Positions 17,476 to 27,191 are shown, counted from the stretch's first letter. The stretch is DNA of 64,000 nucleotides from Pseudescherichia vulneris NBRC 102420 (GCF_000759795.1 NZ_BBMZ01000002.1:248001-312000), one strand, 5' to 3'. Notes: generated by a model from the sequence alone, not told the origin. Made by a program: numbers and translations.

Positions 17476-19869
17476 TTACTTCAGACGGTAGGCCACCACA
17501 GCGTCGCCGCCTTTGGTGCCCAGCGAGCCGTGACCGCCTGCGGCAATAACTACGTACTGCTTGTTATCACTACCCAGGTAGGTCGCCGGAGTCGCCTGAC
17601 CGCCTGCTGGCAGCTCGGTCTGCCACAGCAGCTTACCGGTGTTGATGTCGTAGGCGCGGAAGAAGTTATCCGCCGTTGCGCCGTGGAACACCACGTCACC
17701 CGCCGTCACCAGCGGACCGCCGTGAGCGACCATCCCCATCGGGAAGCCGATTGGGAAACGCCCTGGCAGGAAGGTGGTGTTGAGGTTTTTGGTCGTCCCT
17801 ACTCGACGCATCCACTCCGTTTTACCGGTGGTCAGATCGACACCCACCATGCGGCCCCACGGTGGAGCAATACACGGAATGCCCAGATCGGAAGAGAGCT
17901 GCTGAATGTGGATCGCGTAAGTCCCCTGGAAGTTCTCGTTCCAGTACGGCGAGTTCTCCTTGGTAAACAGACGCTCTTCTTCTGTCTGTGGGGTACGTTT
18001 GATCAGGTTGTATTTATAGGCCAGACGCACTGGCGAAGCGATCAGGATCTGACGCTCCGGATCGATAGCCACCGACCCCCAGTTAAACACGCCGATGTTA
18101 CCCGGGAAGACAATGGAGCCGCCTTCGGTGGCCGGTGTCCACGGGTTACCGTCGTAGCGCAGCGATTTGAAATCGATACGGCAGGCCATCTGATCGAACG
18201 GCGTGATCCCCCACATCGCTTTTTCGCTCAGCGGATCGGGAATAAAGTTCAGCGCGGAGACCGGCTGGGTCGGCGAGAAGTTCTCCCCGGTGATGCCGCC
18301 TTCGGTCGATACTTTCTGCTGGTTGATCGGGTAGACAGGCTCCCCGGTCAGACGGTTAAGCACAAACAGGTTGCCGGTTTTGGTCGGCAGAATAACGACA
18401 GGCTGCTTTTTGCCCTGGTAGTCGATATCCAGCAGCGACGGCTGGGACGGGTTATCGCGGTCCCACAGGTCATGCTTCGAGGACTGGAAACGCCACTTGA
18501 ACGCACCGGTATTGAGATCCAGCGCCACCAGCGTGTCGCGGAATTTCTCGGTGTTGCTCTGCGGATCGCGCTGGGTACCGACTTCATCCGGCGAGGCGTT
18601 GCCAAACGGCACGTAGACCAAGCCGTTTTTCAGGTCGGCGCTAAGGGTAGCCCAGGCCACAGGAGTATCCTGCGGGAAGGTCTGCCCGGCGGCAATCGGC
18701 TGGGTATTCTCAGGATTTGCCGGATCGAAGTTCCAGACCAGACGACCGGTTTCGGCGTCAAAGGCACGGATCACGCCAGACGGGTTACCGCTGTTATAGC
18801 CGTTATCCATCACGGAGCCGCCGAGGATCACCAGCTTACCGGCGACCAGCGGAGCAGCGGTTTGCATCAGCGCGTGCGGACGAACGGTGCCCATGTTGTC
18901 ATGCAGATCGACAATGCCGTTAGTACCAAAATCGGCGCACGGTTTACCGGTATCGGCATCCAGTGCGATCAGTTTTGCATCGGTAGTGGCGTTGAAGATG
19001 CGGCGAGTACAGGCTGCCGGTGCAGCGTTCGTCGCTGCCGGCTGGGCTGCGCTGCTGTTCTGCGCGGCTGCGCTGCCGTCGTAGTAGCTTACGCCACGGC
19101 AGGTCTGGTGCTGCTGGAGGTAGGAGCGATCCTTCTCAGGAACGTATTTCCACTTAAGCGCCCCGGTCTGCGGATCGAGAGCGTGAACTTCATTGTGCGG
19201 CGTACAGAAGTAGAGCGCATTGTTAACCTTCAGCGGCGTCGCCTCGAAGGTGTATTCCGTCGCGTCTTTGCTATCGCGCAGGTCGCCGGTGTGGTAGGTC
19301 CAGGCTACTTCCAGATCGCTGGCGTTATCTTTATTGATCTGGTTGAGCTTAGAGAAGCGCAGGCCGTTGGTAGTGCCACCGTAGGCGGTCCAGTTGTTTT
19401 CCGCGACGTCAGCGCTGGAGGCATTACGTGCAGTAGTAATAGTGCCTTCTTGCGGATACGGATCGTAGAAGCAGAGGCCGATCACCAGGGCGATCATCAC
19501 CGCTACGGTACCGCCGAGGAAAGGATGGAAGCGACGCTCCCCTTCGCCATTGGCACGGAATAGCGGACGAACCACCCACGGCATCGCCAGCCAGAGGCCG
19601 ATGACGCCAATCAGATCGCCGCGCGGGATCCACTGCCACTTATCGAAGCCGACCTCGTAGATGATCCAGGCCAGAACAATCCACATCAGCACCGCGTAGA
19701 GGCTAAGCGCAATGCGTTTGTTCAGGTAGAGCGTCACGGCGGTGGCAATGAGCCCCACGGCCATCACCGCGTAGAATGGCGAGCCACCGACCAGCAGCAG
19801 CTTCGCCCCCATATAGAGCATCGCGAGCCCAATGAGCGCGATGACAATACTTGTTATTTTGTTAAGCAT
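17476..19869 (-). CDS. gcd: PQQ-dependent membrane glucose dehydrogenase
   Basis: Oxidises glucose to glucono-lactone in the periplasm and passes electrons to ubiquinone. The 797 residues match E. coli Gcd (796). The first roughly 140 residues hold five membrane segments; the remainder is the PQQ beta-propeller with repeated W-motifs (LVWNFDPANP, KWRFQSSKHDLWDRD, TEWMRRVGTTKNL). A poly-Ser/Ala insertion around NSSAAQPAATNAAPAACTRR lies near residue 270. In E. coli gcd sits beside hpt at another place on the map. Here it lies alone in an accessory stretch. No PQQ biosynthesis genes are in the window, so whether the holoenzyme forms without external PQQ is not known. Confidence 0.95.
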   Translation of the reverse strand: MLNKITSIVIALIGLAMLYMGAKLLLVGGSPFYAVMAVGLIATAVTLYLNKRIALSLYAVLMWIVLAWIIYEVGFDKWQWIPRGDLIGVIGLWLAMPWVVRPLFRANGEGERRFHPFLGGTVAVMIALVIGLCFYDPYPQEGTITTARNASSADVAENNWTAYGGTTNGLRFSKLNQINKDNASDLEVAWTYHTGDLRDSKDATEYTFEATPLKVNNALYFCTPHNEVHALDPQTGALKWKYVPEKDRSYLQQHQTCRGVSYYDGSAAAQNSSAAQPAATNAAPAACTRRIFNATTDAKLIALDADTGKPCADFGTNGIVDLHDNMGTVRPHALMQTAAPLVAGKLVILGGSVMDNGYNSGNPSGVIRAFDAETGRLVWNFDPANPENTQPIAAGQTFPQDTPVAWATLSADLKNGLVYVPFGNASPDEVGTQRDPQSNTEKFRDTLVALDLNTGAFKWRFQSSKHDLWDRDNPSQPSLLDIDYQGKKQPVVILPTKTGNLFVLNRLTGEPVYPINQQKVSTEGGITGENFSPTQPVSALNFIPDPLSEKAMWGITPFDQMACRIDFKSLRYDGNPWTPATEGGSIVFPGNIGVFNWGSVAIDPERQILIASPVRLAYKYNLIKRTPQTEEERLFTKENSPYWNENFQGTYAIHIQQLSSDLGIPCIAPPWGRMVGVDLTTGKTEWMRRVGTTKNLNTTFLPGRFPIGFPMGMVAHGGPLVTAGDVVFHGATADNFFRAYDINTGKLLWQTELPAGGQATPATYLGSDNKQYVVIAAGGHGSLGTKGGDAVVAYRLK

Positions 19870-20037
19870 GATTCCCCTGACATAGACAAATGTACAATTG
19901 AAACGGTGTTTTACAACAATTTCGAAACAATGTTACAACGATCACAAAAAAAATATAGAGTTAGCGTCGTTGCAAATTTGTCGTTTTGTGCGGGGAAAGG
20001 GTTGGAGCAAGGGTAAAAGGCGGGAGGCGCGGCCCCC

Positions 20038-20559
20038 TCAGGCGTTACGCGTCAGCCCAAACAGCCAGTCATTATGCAGTTGCTCCCGTAGCCGGTAGCT
20101 TTCGTGCAGCTCCTTCTCCAGGGTGAAGCCCACCTTTTCCAGCAGGCTGCGGGAAGCGAGATTGCCTGCGGTCACGGTGGCAATAAGACGGTTGATTCCG
20201 CCCTCGCGGAAGGCGTAATCGCAGACGGCTTGCAGAGATTCTGTTCCGTAGCCTTGCCCCTGGGCATCGGGCGCAAATAAAAAACCGACTTCGGCGCAGT
20301 CGCTATCGCGATGGATATAGCCCGTCACGCCCAGCTTTTTTCCGCTGGCTTTGTCAGAAACCACGAGGCACAGCCAGTGCGGGCTTTGGGGTGACCAGAG
20401 CGGCAACCGTGACGCAAAAGCGGCACGGATCTCTTCGTCTGACGGCATATCCGCCACGTAATACATTACCTGCGGATCTGTCTGTAGCGCGTGGAAAAAG
20501 TCCCAGTCGCGCTCTGTAATCTGCGTGCAGGTAAGTCTGGCGCTATTTATCGTTATCAT
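20038..20559 (-). CDS. GNAT-family N-acetyltransferase (RimL-like)
   Basis: A 173-residue acetyltransferase of the RimJ/RimL subgroup, which uses acetyl-CoA to modify protein N-termini or small amines. The acetyl-CoA loop reads DAQGQGYGTESL (about 107-118), followed by NLASRSLLEKVGFTLE. The open frame reaches 20622, but the ATG at 20559 (MITINSARL) has GGAG 7 bases ahead and matches the domain start. It ends close to the gcd promoter region and lies 29 bases downstream of the DMT transporter gene, so the two may be co-transcribed. Confidence 0.85.
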   Translation of the reverse strand: MITINSARLTCTQITERDWDFFHALQTDPQVMYYVADMPSDEEIRAAFASRLPLWSPQSPHWLCLVVSDKASGKKLGVTGYIHRDSDCAEVGFLFAPDAQGQGYGTESLQAVCDYAFREGGINRLIATVTAGNLASRSLLEKVGFTLEKELHESYRLREQLHNDWLFGLTRNA

Positions 20560-20588
20560 TGAGAAACTCCAATACGTTAACACCCTGA

Positions 20589-21467
20589 TTACCCGGAAAA
20601 CTTTCGCGATCCGGCCACGCACAGAATAACACCCAGCGTGCTGGCGAGCATCGGCGGATCGACAGTTTCGTGCAGCAGCACGGCGGATAAGCCAAGCCCA
20701 AAGAACGGCTGCAGCAGTTGTAGCTGTCCTACAGTGGCGATGCCGCCCATTGCCAATCCTTTGTACCAGAAGATAAACCCAATAAGCATGCTAAACAGCG
20801 ATACGTAGCCTAGCGCAACCCAGGTTGGCGTAGAGACGGCGCTAAACGATTCTGGCCGCGTGGTAAACGAGGCGATCAGCATGAAGGGCAGCGCAACGAT
20901 CAGCGCCCAGCTAATGACCTGCCAGCCCCCCAGCTCCCGCGTCAGCTTTGCCCCTTCGGCATAGCCCAGTCCGCAGACAATAATGGCCGCGAACATCAGG
21001 AGATCTCCCGTCAACGACGCAGAGGCATGTTGCGACAGGGCAAAGCCGATCACCAGCAGGCTGCCCAGCACGGAGAAGATCCAAAAAGCAGGCCGTGGAC
21101 GCTCGCCGCCGCGCAGCACGCCAAAAATCGCCGTAGTCAGCGGCAGCAGGCCCAGAAAGACAATGGAGTGCGCGGAGGTAACGTGCTGCAATGCCAGCGC
21201 CGTCAGCAGCGGAAAGCCAACCACCACGCCCAGCGCAACGATAACCAACGGCATAAGCTGCGACCGAAGCGGACGCTTTTCACGAAAGGTAACGATCAGC
21301 GCGGTTGCCAGAATACCGGCAATCGACGCGCGCAGGAACGTCAGAAAAAAGGGATCCATATCAAGTACGGCAACGCGGGTAGCGGGCAACGAGCCGCTGA
21401 AGATAATCACCCCAAGCAAACCGCTGAGCCAGCCCGATCCCGCTTTATGCGCAACTGCATTAACCAT
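20589..21467 (-). CDS. EamA/DMT-family transporter
   Basis: A 292-residue inner-membrane protein with ten predicted hydrophobic segments arranged as two EamA repeats (about 15-140 and 155-285). The family exports amino acids, metabolites or drugs; the substrate is not readable. It is divergent from a MocR regulator gene with 92 bases between them, a common arrangement in which the regulator senses an amino compound or PLP and controls the exporter. Confidence 0.85.
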   Translation of the reverse strand: MVNAVAHKAGSGWLSGLLGVIIFSGSLPATRVAVLDMDPFFLTFLRASIAGILATALIVTFREKRPLRSQLMPLVIVALGVVVGFPLLTALALQHVTSAHSIVFLGLLPLTTAIFGVLRGGERPRPAFWIFSVLGSLLVIGFALSQHASASLTGDLLMFAAIIVCGLGYAEGAKLTRELGGWQVISWALIVALPFMLIASFTTRPESFSAVSTPTWVALGYVSLFSMLIGFIFWYKGLAMGGIATVGQLQLLQPFFGLGLSAVLLHETVDPPMLASTLGVILCVAGSRKFSG

Positions 21468-21542
21468 TTTTTACCACTCTCTATCAGCTTGAGTCATGAA
21501 TAGCGGGATGGTAGTTTGCTTAATCCAGTACAATCAAAAAAT

Positions 21543-21561
21543 TGTCATAGATACATGTCAT
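21543..21561 (+). promoter_or_regulatory. TGTCAT direct repeat at MocR start
   Basis: Two copies of TGTCAT at 21543-21548 and 21556-21561 lie 13 bases apart, the second overlapping the MocR start codon. MocR proteins are known to bind direct repeats in their own divergent promoters, so this may be an autoregulatory operator. The ATG has no clear ribosome site. Confidence 0.35.
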
Positions 21562-22915
21562 GAAGGCGCGCTATAAATCGATCGTAGATAATTTTGCTGA
21601 GGCTATACGCTCCGGCAAAATTACAGCAGGTAGCCAATTACCCACGCACCGACAGCTTGCGTTAACCGAGCATATCTCGCTGGTGACGGCGACCCGGGTA
21701 TATCGCGAGCTGGAAGCAATGGGGCTGGTCAGCGGTGAAACCGGACGAGGCACCTTTGTCAGGGATATCTCTCTGCCGCCCGGACACGGCGTGGATCAAC
21801 TCGCCGTTGCCACAAACGTGCTGGATCTGAACTTCAACTATCCCTCCCTGCCGGGTCAAGGGGAGCGACTGCGCGACGCGCTCAGACAGATGGCGGCGGG
21901 CGGGGATATCGAATCCCACCTTCGCTATCAACCCCATGCGGGACGGCTGGCGGAGCGAGAAATTATCGCCCGTCACCTGACCCAACGCGGTTTTCGCCCT
22001 GACGCAGAGAATGTGCTTATCGTTAACGGTGCCCAGCACGGGCTGACCATCACCGCGATGGCCCTGCTCAAACCCGGTGATGTCGTCGCCGTAGATGCGC
22101 TAACCTATTCCGGTTTTAAAGCCTTAGCGGCACTCTGTCATCTTGAACTGGTTGCCATTCCCTGCACTGCCGAGGGACCGGATCTGCAGGCGCTGCGCCA
22201 GCTCTGTACCCGGCGGCAGGTGCGGGCTATTTACGCCATGCCGACGCTGCATAATCCTCTTGGCTGGGTACTGGATCGCCAGCAACGAAAAGCGATTGCC
22301 GACATTGCCCGGCAGCATGATCTGCTTATTATTGAAGATGCTGCCTACGCGTATTTGATCCGACACCCACCTCCGCCCCTTGCTGTCTTTGCTCCAGAAA
22401 GAACGGTCTATATCACCGGCTTTTCCAAAAACGTTGCCACCGGGCTGCGCGTAGGCGTTGCCATCTGCCCTGCTCACTATCGACCTGCGCTTGAGCGGGC
22501 AATAAGGGCCACGGCGTGGAATACGCCTTCGCTGATGACAACGCTGGTTTGCAACTGGATTGAGGACGGTACCGTTTCGCGGTTTGAGACGCTTAAGCGC
22601 CGCGATGCCAGGCTGCGCCAGTCCGTAGCAAGAGAGTGTCTGGGTCATCTCCCCTGTATTACGCATCCCGATTCCTATTTTATTTGGCTGCCGCTGGCGG
22701 AAGAGGCCAGAGCCGACCGGGTGGTAAAAGCGTTAATGGATAATAATATTTCGGTATCCACCGCCGAGCCATTCTCGGTTTCAGCAAGCGTGCCGCAGGC
22801 CATTCGCATTGCACTAGGCTCGGTGTCTATGGATAACCTGCGCAGCGCGCTGGTAAAGGTACGGGAAGTCATTGAGTTTGAACAGTATGGGTTGCGGGGA
22901 AGCGATGGTGTTTGA
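21560..22915 (+). CDS. MocR-type regulator (GntR helix-turn-helix plus aminotransferase domain)
   Basis: A 451-residue chimera. Residues about 1-70 are a GntR winged helix (SQLPTHRQLA, SLVTATRVYRELEAMGLVSGETGRGTFV). Residues about 90-450 are a fold-type I aminotransferase-like domain with NGAQHGL, a PTLHNPLG stretch, IIEDAAYAYL and the PLP lysine in ITGFSKNVATGLRVG. Such proteins use PLP as a cofactor for sensing rather than catalysis. Its most likely target is the divergent DMT transporter. Confidence 0.9.
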   Translation: MKARYKSIVDNFAEAIRSGKITAGSQLPTHRQLALTEHISLVTATRVYRELEAMGLVSGETGRGTFVRDISLPPGHGVDQLAVATNVLDLNFNYPSLPGQGERLRDALRQMAAGGDIESHLRYQPHAGRLAEREIIARHLTQRGFRPDAENVLIVNGAQHGLTITAMALLKPGDVVAVDALTYSGFKALAALCHLELVAIPCTAEGPDLQALRQLCTRRQVRAIYAMPTLHNPLGWVLDRQQRKAIADIARQHDLLIIEDAAYAYLIRHPPPPLAVFAPERTVYITGFSKNVATGLRVGVAICPAHYRPALERAIRATAWNTPSLMTTLVCNWIEDGTVSRFETLKRRDARLRQSVARECLGHLPCITHPDSYFIWLPLAEEARADRVVKALMDNNISVSTAEPFSVSASVPQAIRIALGSVSMDNLRSALVKVREVIEFEQYGLRGSDGV

Positions 22916-22930
22916 CTGTCTTACCTTAGG

Positions 22931-23470
22931 TCATTTATACGTGAGGTTAGCGTAATTTAACTTCTCTTTTTTAATGAGCCTCACAATCAAGACATACGCA
23001 GCAGTAGTAATAGCGATGTTGATAATAAAGATTGCGATGTAAACGGCCGTGCTTTGCAAACCGTTAACCAACGACTCATAAGGCATAACCCGAAAAACGA
23101 TCCAGAACAGCCAGGTATACAAGAATACCTTCAGAAATCGCCGGACTGTAGACGTCATCCACTTTTTCGCATGATGACCAACCGTGCTGCGTTTAACGGC
23201 AATATGGTATGCCGTTATTAGTGCACTCAGTAACGGGATGCTAATTAGCGTATTAATTAAAAGGCTGAAGTAATCGGACACCGCCTCCCATGCCTCGGGA
23301 TTTGGCTCCCCCTCGATAGCAGCGGTAAATCGCTGTGCGCCTTCAAAATCAAACCGTTCCGTAATAGCACTCACTACCCCATCGTAGGGCACCCATTTAG
23401 CCACAAGAAACATAATTAAAATGAATAATGCAATTTTTATAATCGGGTTAAATTTATCTTTTACTGCCAC
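22931..23470 (-). CDS. four-helix membrane protein, unknown
   Basis: I do not recognise this protein. The frame opens with TTG at 23485, but the GTG at 23470 has GAGG 9 bases ahead and is preferred, giving 179 residues. Hydrophobic segments lie near the N-terminus (IIKIALFILIMFLVA), in the middle (LINTLISIPLLSALITAY), then FLYTWLFWIVF and AIFIINIAITTAAYVLIV. An acidic stretch between the first two helices and a basic one between the second and third suggest both ends are cytoplasmic. It is convergent with the MocR gene, 15 bases from its stop. Low GC compared with neighbours suggests acquisition. Confidence 0.6.
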   Translation of the reverse strand: MAVKDKFNPIIKIALFILIMFLVAKWVPYDGVVSAITERFDFEGAQRFTAAIEGEPNPEAWEAVSDYFSLLINTLISIPLLSALITAYHIAVKRSTVGHHAKKWMTSTVRRFLKVFLYTWLFWIVFRVMPYESLVNGLQSTAVYIAIFIINIAITTAAYVLIVRLIKKEKLNYANLTYK

Positions 23471-23790
23471 TAGCAATTGCCTCAATAGCGCCGGATCGAT
23501 ATCTCCCTTCGCTAAGATAAGAGAAACTTTTTAAACGTTGTGACATTCTCTCCTGAATGAACCCTACCTTCAACTTATCAAGTACCTCCAGGCCGATCTT
23601 GACCTACTGTAATGCTGCTGAACCTGTCCAGATAGCGTTGCATTCGATGCCAGCAATCTTGTTACCGGTATCACGGAAAGCACTTTACGTAACCCAGATG
23701 TTAAATCCCGCAATTGTTAACCTTCCCGCTTCAACCACACTATTGTTCCTGATTACAGAACCCGTACCTTAACGACACCTGGTGACATCA

Positions 23791-25134
23791 ATGACAACTA
23801 AAGTTACCCGTAAAGAAAAGATCAGTTATGGCCTTGGGGATATGGCTAGCCATGTTGGTTTGGATAACGTGATTATCTTTCTCACGTTTTACTATACCGA
23901 TGTAGTGGGTCTACCGGCCGCATTCGTCGGAACCATGTTTCTGTTTGCCCGCACCGCCGATGCCATTATCGACCCTGCGATGGGCTATATGGCCGACCGT
24001 ACCCGTTCCCGCTGGGGAAAATTTCGCCCATGGATGCTGTGGCTGGCCCTACCTTTTGGCCTGAGCTGCCTCCTGACCTATGCCGTACCGCAATCGCTGG
24101 ATATGACAGGTAAAATGATTTTCGCCAGCGTTAGCTACACCTTTATGATGCTGATGTATACCGCCATCAATATCCCCTACTGCTCGATGGGCGCGGTGAT
24201 TACCCCTGATAACGACGAGCGCATCTCCCTACAGTCCTGGCGCTTCTTCCTTGCTACGCTTGGCGGCGCCATGTCGACATTCTTCATGATGCCGCTGGCG
24301 GAGTACCTGGGCGGAGCGGATAAGCTGGCAGGCTATCGCTGGGCAATGGCGATTATGGCCAGTGCGGCGGTAGTTATGTTCTGGATCTGCTTTGCCAATA
24401 CCCGCGAACGTATTAAAGCGCCCGCCACTCACAACAACTACCTTGCCGAACTACGGGATCTGCTGCGTAACGATCAATGGCGGGTCGTCGCAGTGCTCGT
24501 GATAACCAACATTGGCTTTGGCGTCATCCGCCTCGGGGCGATGATGTACTTCGTCACCTATTACCTCGGCAGCGCCAGCTATTTCATGTGGATGCTCGCT
24601 GCGCACATCCTTGGTAAAGCCGCCGGTAGCCTGCTGGCCAAGCGTCTGACCCGCAATTTCAATAAAGTTCAGATGTTCGGCTACTGTGCGGTACTGGCCG
24701 GTGTGCTCAGCATCGCCCTGTTCTTTGCACCGAAATCCGTTTTCGTCCTGGTTCCGCTAACGTTTATCGTCTCGACGCTCTATCAGGCGACCACCACGCT
24801 GATGTGGGTAATGATGGCCGACGTTGCCGACTACGGCGAATGGCGTCAGGGCAAACGTATGGATGGCATCATTTTCTCCACCTTCCTCGCCGTCCTCAAA
24901 CTGGGAATGGCGCTCAGCGGTGCCATCGTCGGCTGGACCCTGGCCTTCAGCGGCTACGTCGCCAACGCGCCGGAACAGACGTCGCTGGCCATGCACAGTA
25001 TCGTCGCCCTCTTCACCATCGTTCCCGGACTGCTCTCTCTGGCGGCTTTCGCCACGCTGCGCTGGTACAAGCTTGATGACCAGACCATGCAGGAAATCAA
25101 TTTGGCTAAAATGCAATCTTTTGTGAAAGGATGA
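23791..25134 (+). CDS. GPH-family sugar:cation symporter
   Basis: A 447-residue twelve-helix transporter of the glycoside-pentoside-hexuronide family (YicJ/MelB type). The signature DAIIDPAMGYMADRTRSRWGKFRPWMLW (about 55-82) and the late motif MMADVADYGEWRQGKRMDGIIFS (about 340-362) are plain. The frame begins at GTG 23782, but ATG 23791 with GGTGA 5 bases ahead is the likelier start. It precedes the GH31 glycosidase by 7 bases, so it probably imports that enzyme's alpha-glycoside substrate with a cation, as in the E. coli yicJI pair. Confidence 0.92.
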   Translation: MTTKVTRKEKISYGLGDMASHVGLDNVIIFLTFYYTDVVGLPAAFVGTMFLFARTADAIIDPAMGYMADRTRSRWGKFRPWMLWLALPFGLSCLLTYAVPQSLDMTGKMIFASVSYTFMMLMYTAINIPYCSMGAVITPDNDERISLQSWRFFLATLGGAMSTFFMMPLAEYLGGADKLAGYRWAMAIMASAAVVMFWICFANTRERIKAPATHNNYLAELRDLLRNDQWRVVAVLVITNIGFGVIRLGAMMYFVTYYLGSASYFMWMLAAHILGKAAGSLLAKRLTRNFNKVQMFGYCAVLAGVLSIALFFAPKSVFVLVPLTFIVSTLYQATTTLMWVMMADVADYGEWRQGKRMDGIIFSTFLAVLKLGMALSGAIVGWTLAFSGYVANAPEQTSLAMHSIVALFTIVPGLLSLAAFATLRWYKLDDQTMQEINLAKMQSFVKG

Positions 25135-25141
25135 CCTCTCC

Positions 25142-27178
25142 ATGAGCGAATTAATTGAGCACGCTAACGCCATCGAATGGCGCTTCGAACGACAGATTTT
25201 ACGTCTGGAGCCCTGGGGCAAGAATAGTCTGCGGGTACGCGCCACCTGCGCGCCGGCGTTTACTTCCGAGCCTCACGCTCTGCTGACGCCAGAATCATGC
25301 CAGGCCGACATTTTGCGAGATGCTGAAACCCTGACTCTGCGCAACGGCAACATCAGCGCGGTATTGAACCTTAAGGGCCAGCTGGCATTTTACAATCAGC
25401 ACGGCGATCTACTGCTGGAGGAGATGTGGCGACAGCGTTCTACGGTTGGCATCGGTGCCAGTGAAAAAAGCCAGGACAAATACGTCAGCGCCCTGAAGCT
25501 GGATGGACGAGAATTTAAACCGCTGCCCGGCGGTAAATATCAGCTGACAGTACGTTTTGAAGCCCGCAATGGAGAACGGTTGTATGGCATGGGGCAGTAT
25601 CAGCAGCCCTGGCTGGATCTGAAAGGCTGCTCTCTGGAGCTGGCGCAGCGTAACTCGCAGGCCAGCGTACCGTTTGTCCAATCCAGCCTCGGCTATGGCC
25701 TGCTGTGGAATAATCCGGCCATTGGCGAGGCTAGCTTTGCGAAAAACCACAGCCAATGGACCGCCCGCGTCACCCAGGAGATGGACTATTGGATAACCGC
25801 TGGTGATACCGTGATGGAGATGACCCGCCAGTATGCTAAAGCCACCGGTACGCCGCCCGCCGCGCCGGAATTTATCAGCGGTCTGTGGCAGTGTAAATTG
25901 CGCTACCGCACCCAGCAGGAGGTGTTGGACGTCGCTCGCGAATATCACCGACGCAACCTGCCGCTGTCAGTGATGGTTATCGATTTCTTCCACTGGCCGA
26001 ATCAGGGAACCTGGTGTTTCGATCCTACCGACTGGCCGGATCCGCGGGCGATGGTAGAAGAGCTGGAATCAATGGGCATCAGGCTAATGGTTTCGGTCTG
26101 GCCGACCGTGGAAGCGCGTAGCCCGCTATTTCCGCAGATGAAAGCCAAAGGCTGGCTGGTGACCAGCGATCGCGGCGTGCAGATCAACCTCGATTTTATG
26201 GGCAACACGACCTTCTTTGACGCTACCCACCCGCAGGCGCGGCAGTTTGTCTGGGATACGGTGAAGAAAAACTATTTTGACTACGGGATCAAGCTGTTCT
26301 GGCTGGATGAAGCCGAGCCGGAGTACCGTGCCTATGACTTCGATAACTATCGCTACCATGCTGGACCGGTACTGGAAGTGGGCAACCGCTATCCGCGCGA
26401 TTTTGCTCAGGGTTTCTACGATGGCCTGCGCGCAGAGGGCGAAAAGGAGATCGTCAACCTGGTGCGCTGTAGCTGGGCAGGCAGCCAACGCTACGGCGTA
26501 CTCGCGTGGTCCGGGGACGTTCACTCCTCTTTCCATTCGTTCCGCAATCAGCTGGCTGCCGGGCTTAACATGGGCCTGGCGGGCATTCCATGGTGGACCA
26601 CCGATATCGGCGGTTTCCAGGGCGGCAACATCCACGATCCCGCCTTTCACGAGCTGCTGATCCGCTGGTTCCAGTGGGCGGTGTTCTGTCCGGTCCTGCG
26701 TATGCACGGCTATCGCGAGCCGCGGATCCAGCCGCCGGAAAGCTATCGCCACGGTATTCCGCAATGCGATAGCGGTTCGCCCAACGAGCTGTGGAGCTAC
26801 GGTGAGGAAAACTTCGCCATCATGCAGCGCTGGCTGGGCGTCCGCGAAGCGCTACGCCCCTATATTGATGAACTTTACGCCAATGCGCATCACCACGGCG
26901 ATCCGCTCATGCGTCCGCTCTTCTGGCACTATCCCGACGAGGCGCAAAGCTGGCAGGTGGAAGATCAATATCTGTTTGGCCGTGATCTACTGGTCGCTCC
27001 GGTTATGCACGCCGGTCAACGTCAGCGCGATGTTTGGCTACCGGGCGACCACCAGTGGATCAATTTACAGGGAGAGTGCTATCAGGGCGGGCAGCGTATT
27101 TCAGTTCCTGCTGAACTGGAAACGATCCCGCTCTTTATTCGGGAAGGCAGCCCGCTGATTTCGCTCCTGGTAAAGTAA
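25142..27178 (+). CDS. glycoside hydrolase family 31 (alpha-glucosidase/alpha-xylosidase type)
   Basis: A 678-residue cytoplasmic glycosidase (no signal peptide). The N-terminal beta-sandwich is followed by the (beta/alpha)8 barrel from about residue 240. The retaining nucleophile is D389 in KLFWLDEAEPE and the acid/base is D459 in LAWSGDVHSSF; WWTTDIGGF and a substrate-side RMHGYREPR follow. It is about 90 residues shorter than E. coli YicI (772), so it is not simply YicI. An AAAGGA ribosome site at the transporter stop makes a two-gene operon. The substrate is an alpha-linked glycoside of unknown sugar, possibly an alpha-xyloside. Confidence 0.9.
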   Translation: MSELIEHANAIEWRFERQILRLEPWGKNSLRVRATCAPAFTSEPHALLTPESCQADILRDAETLTLRNGNISAVLNLKGQLAFYNQHGDLLLEEMWRQRSTVGIGASEKSQDKYVSALKLDGREFKPLPGGKYQLTVRFEARNGERLYGMGQYQQPWLDLKGCSLELAQRNSQASVPFVQSSLGYGLLWNNPAIGEASFAKNHSQWTARVTQEMDYWITAGDTVMEMTRQYAKATGTPPAAPEFISGLWQCKLRYRTQQEVLDVAREYHRRNLPLSVMVIDFFHWPNQGTWCFDPTDWPDPRAMVEELESMGIRLMVSVWPTVEARSPLFPQMKAKGWLVTSDRGVQINLDFMGNTTFFDATHPQARQFVWDTVKKNYFDYGIKLFWLDEAEPEYRAYDFDNYRYHAGPVLEVGNRYPRDFAQGFYDGLRAEGEKEIVNLVRCSWAGSQRYGVLAWSGDVHSSFHSFRNQLAAGLNMGLAGIPWWTTDIGGFQGGNIHDPAFHELLIRWFQWAVFCPVLRMHGYREPRIQPPESYRHGIPQCDSGSPNELWSYGEENFAIMQRWLGVREALRPYIDELYANAHHHGDPLMRPLFWHYPDEAQSWQVEDQYLFGRDLLVAPVMHAGQRQRDVWLPGDHQWINLQGECYQGGQRISVPAELETIPLFIREGSPLISLLVK

Positions 27179-27191
27179 ATCCCTAAATGAG

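Noticed and set aside
17530..19563. 677-codon open frame antisense to gcd
   Set aside because: Shadow of gcd; composition is Arg/His/Gln-rich as in antisense frames and it has no ribosome site.
23557..23772. 71-codon frame just upstream of the GPH transporter
   Set aside because: No ribosome site, no hydrophobic or domain pattern, and it fills the presumed promoter region of the operon.
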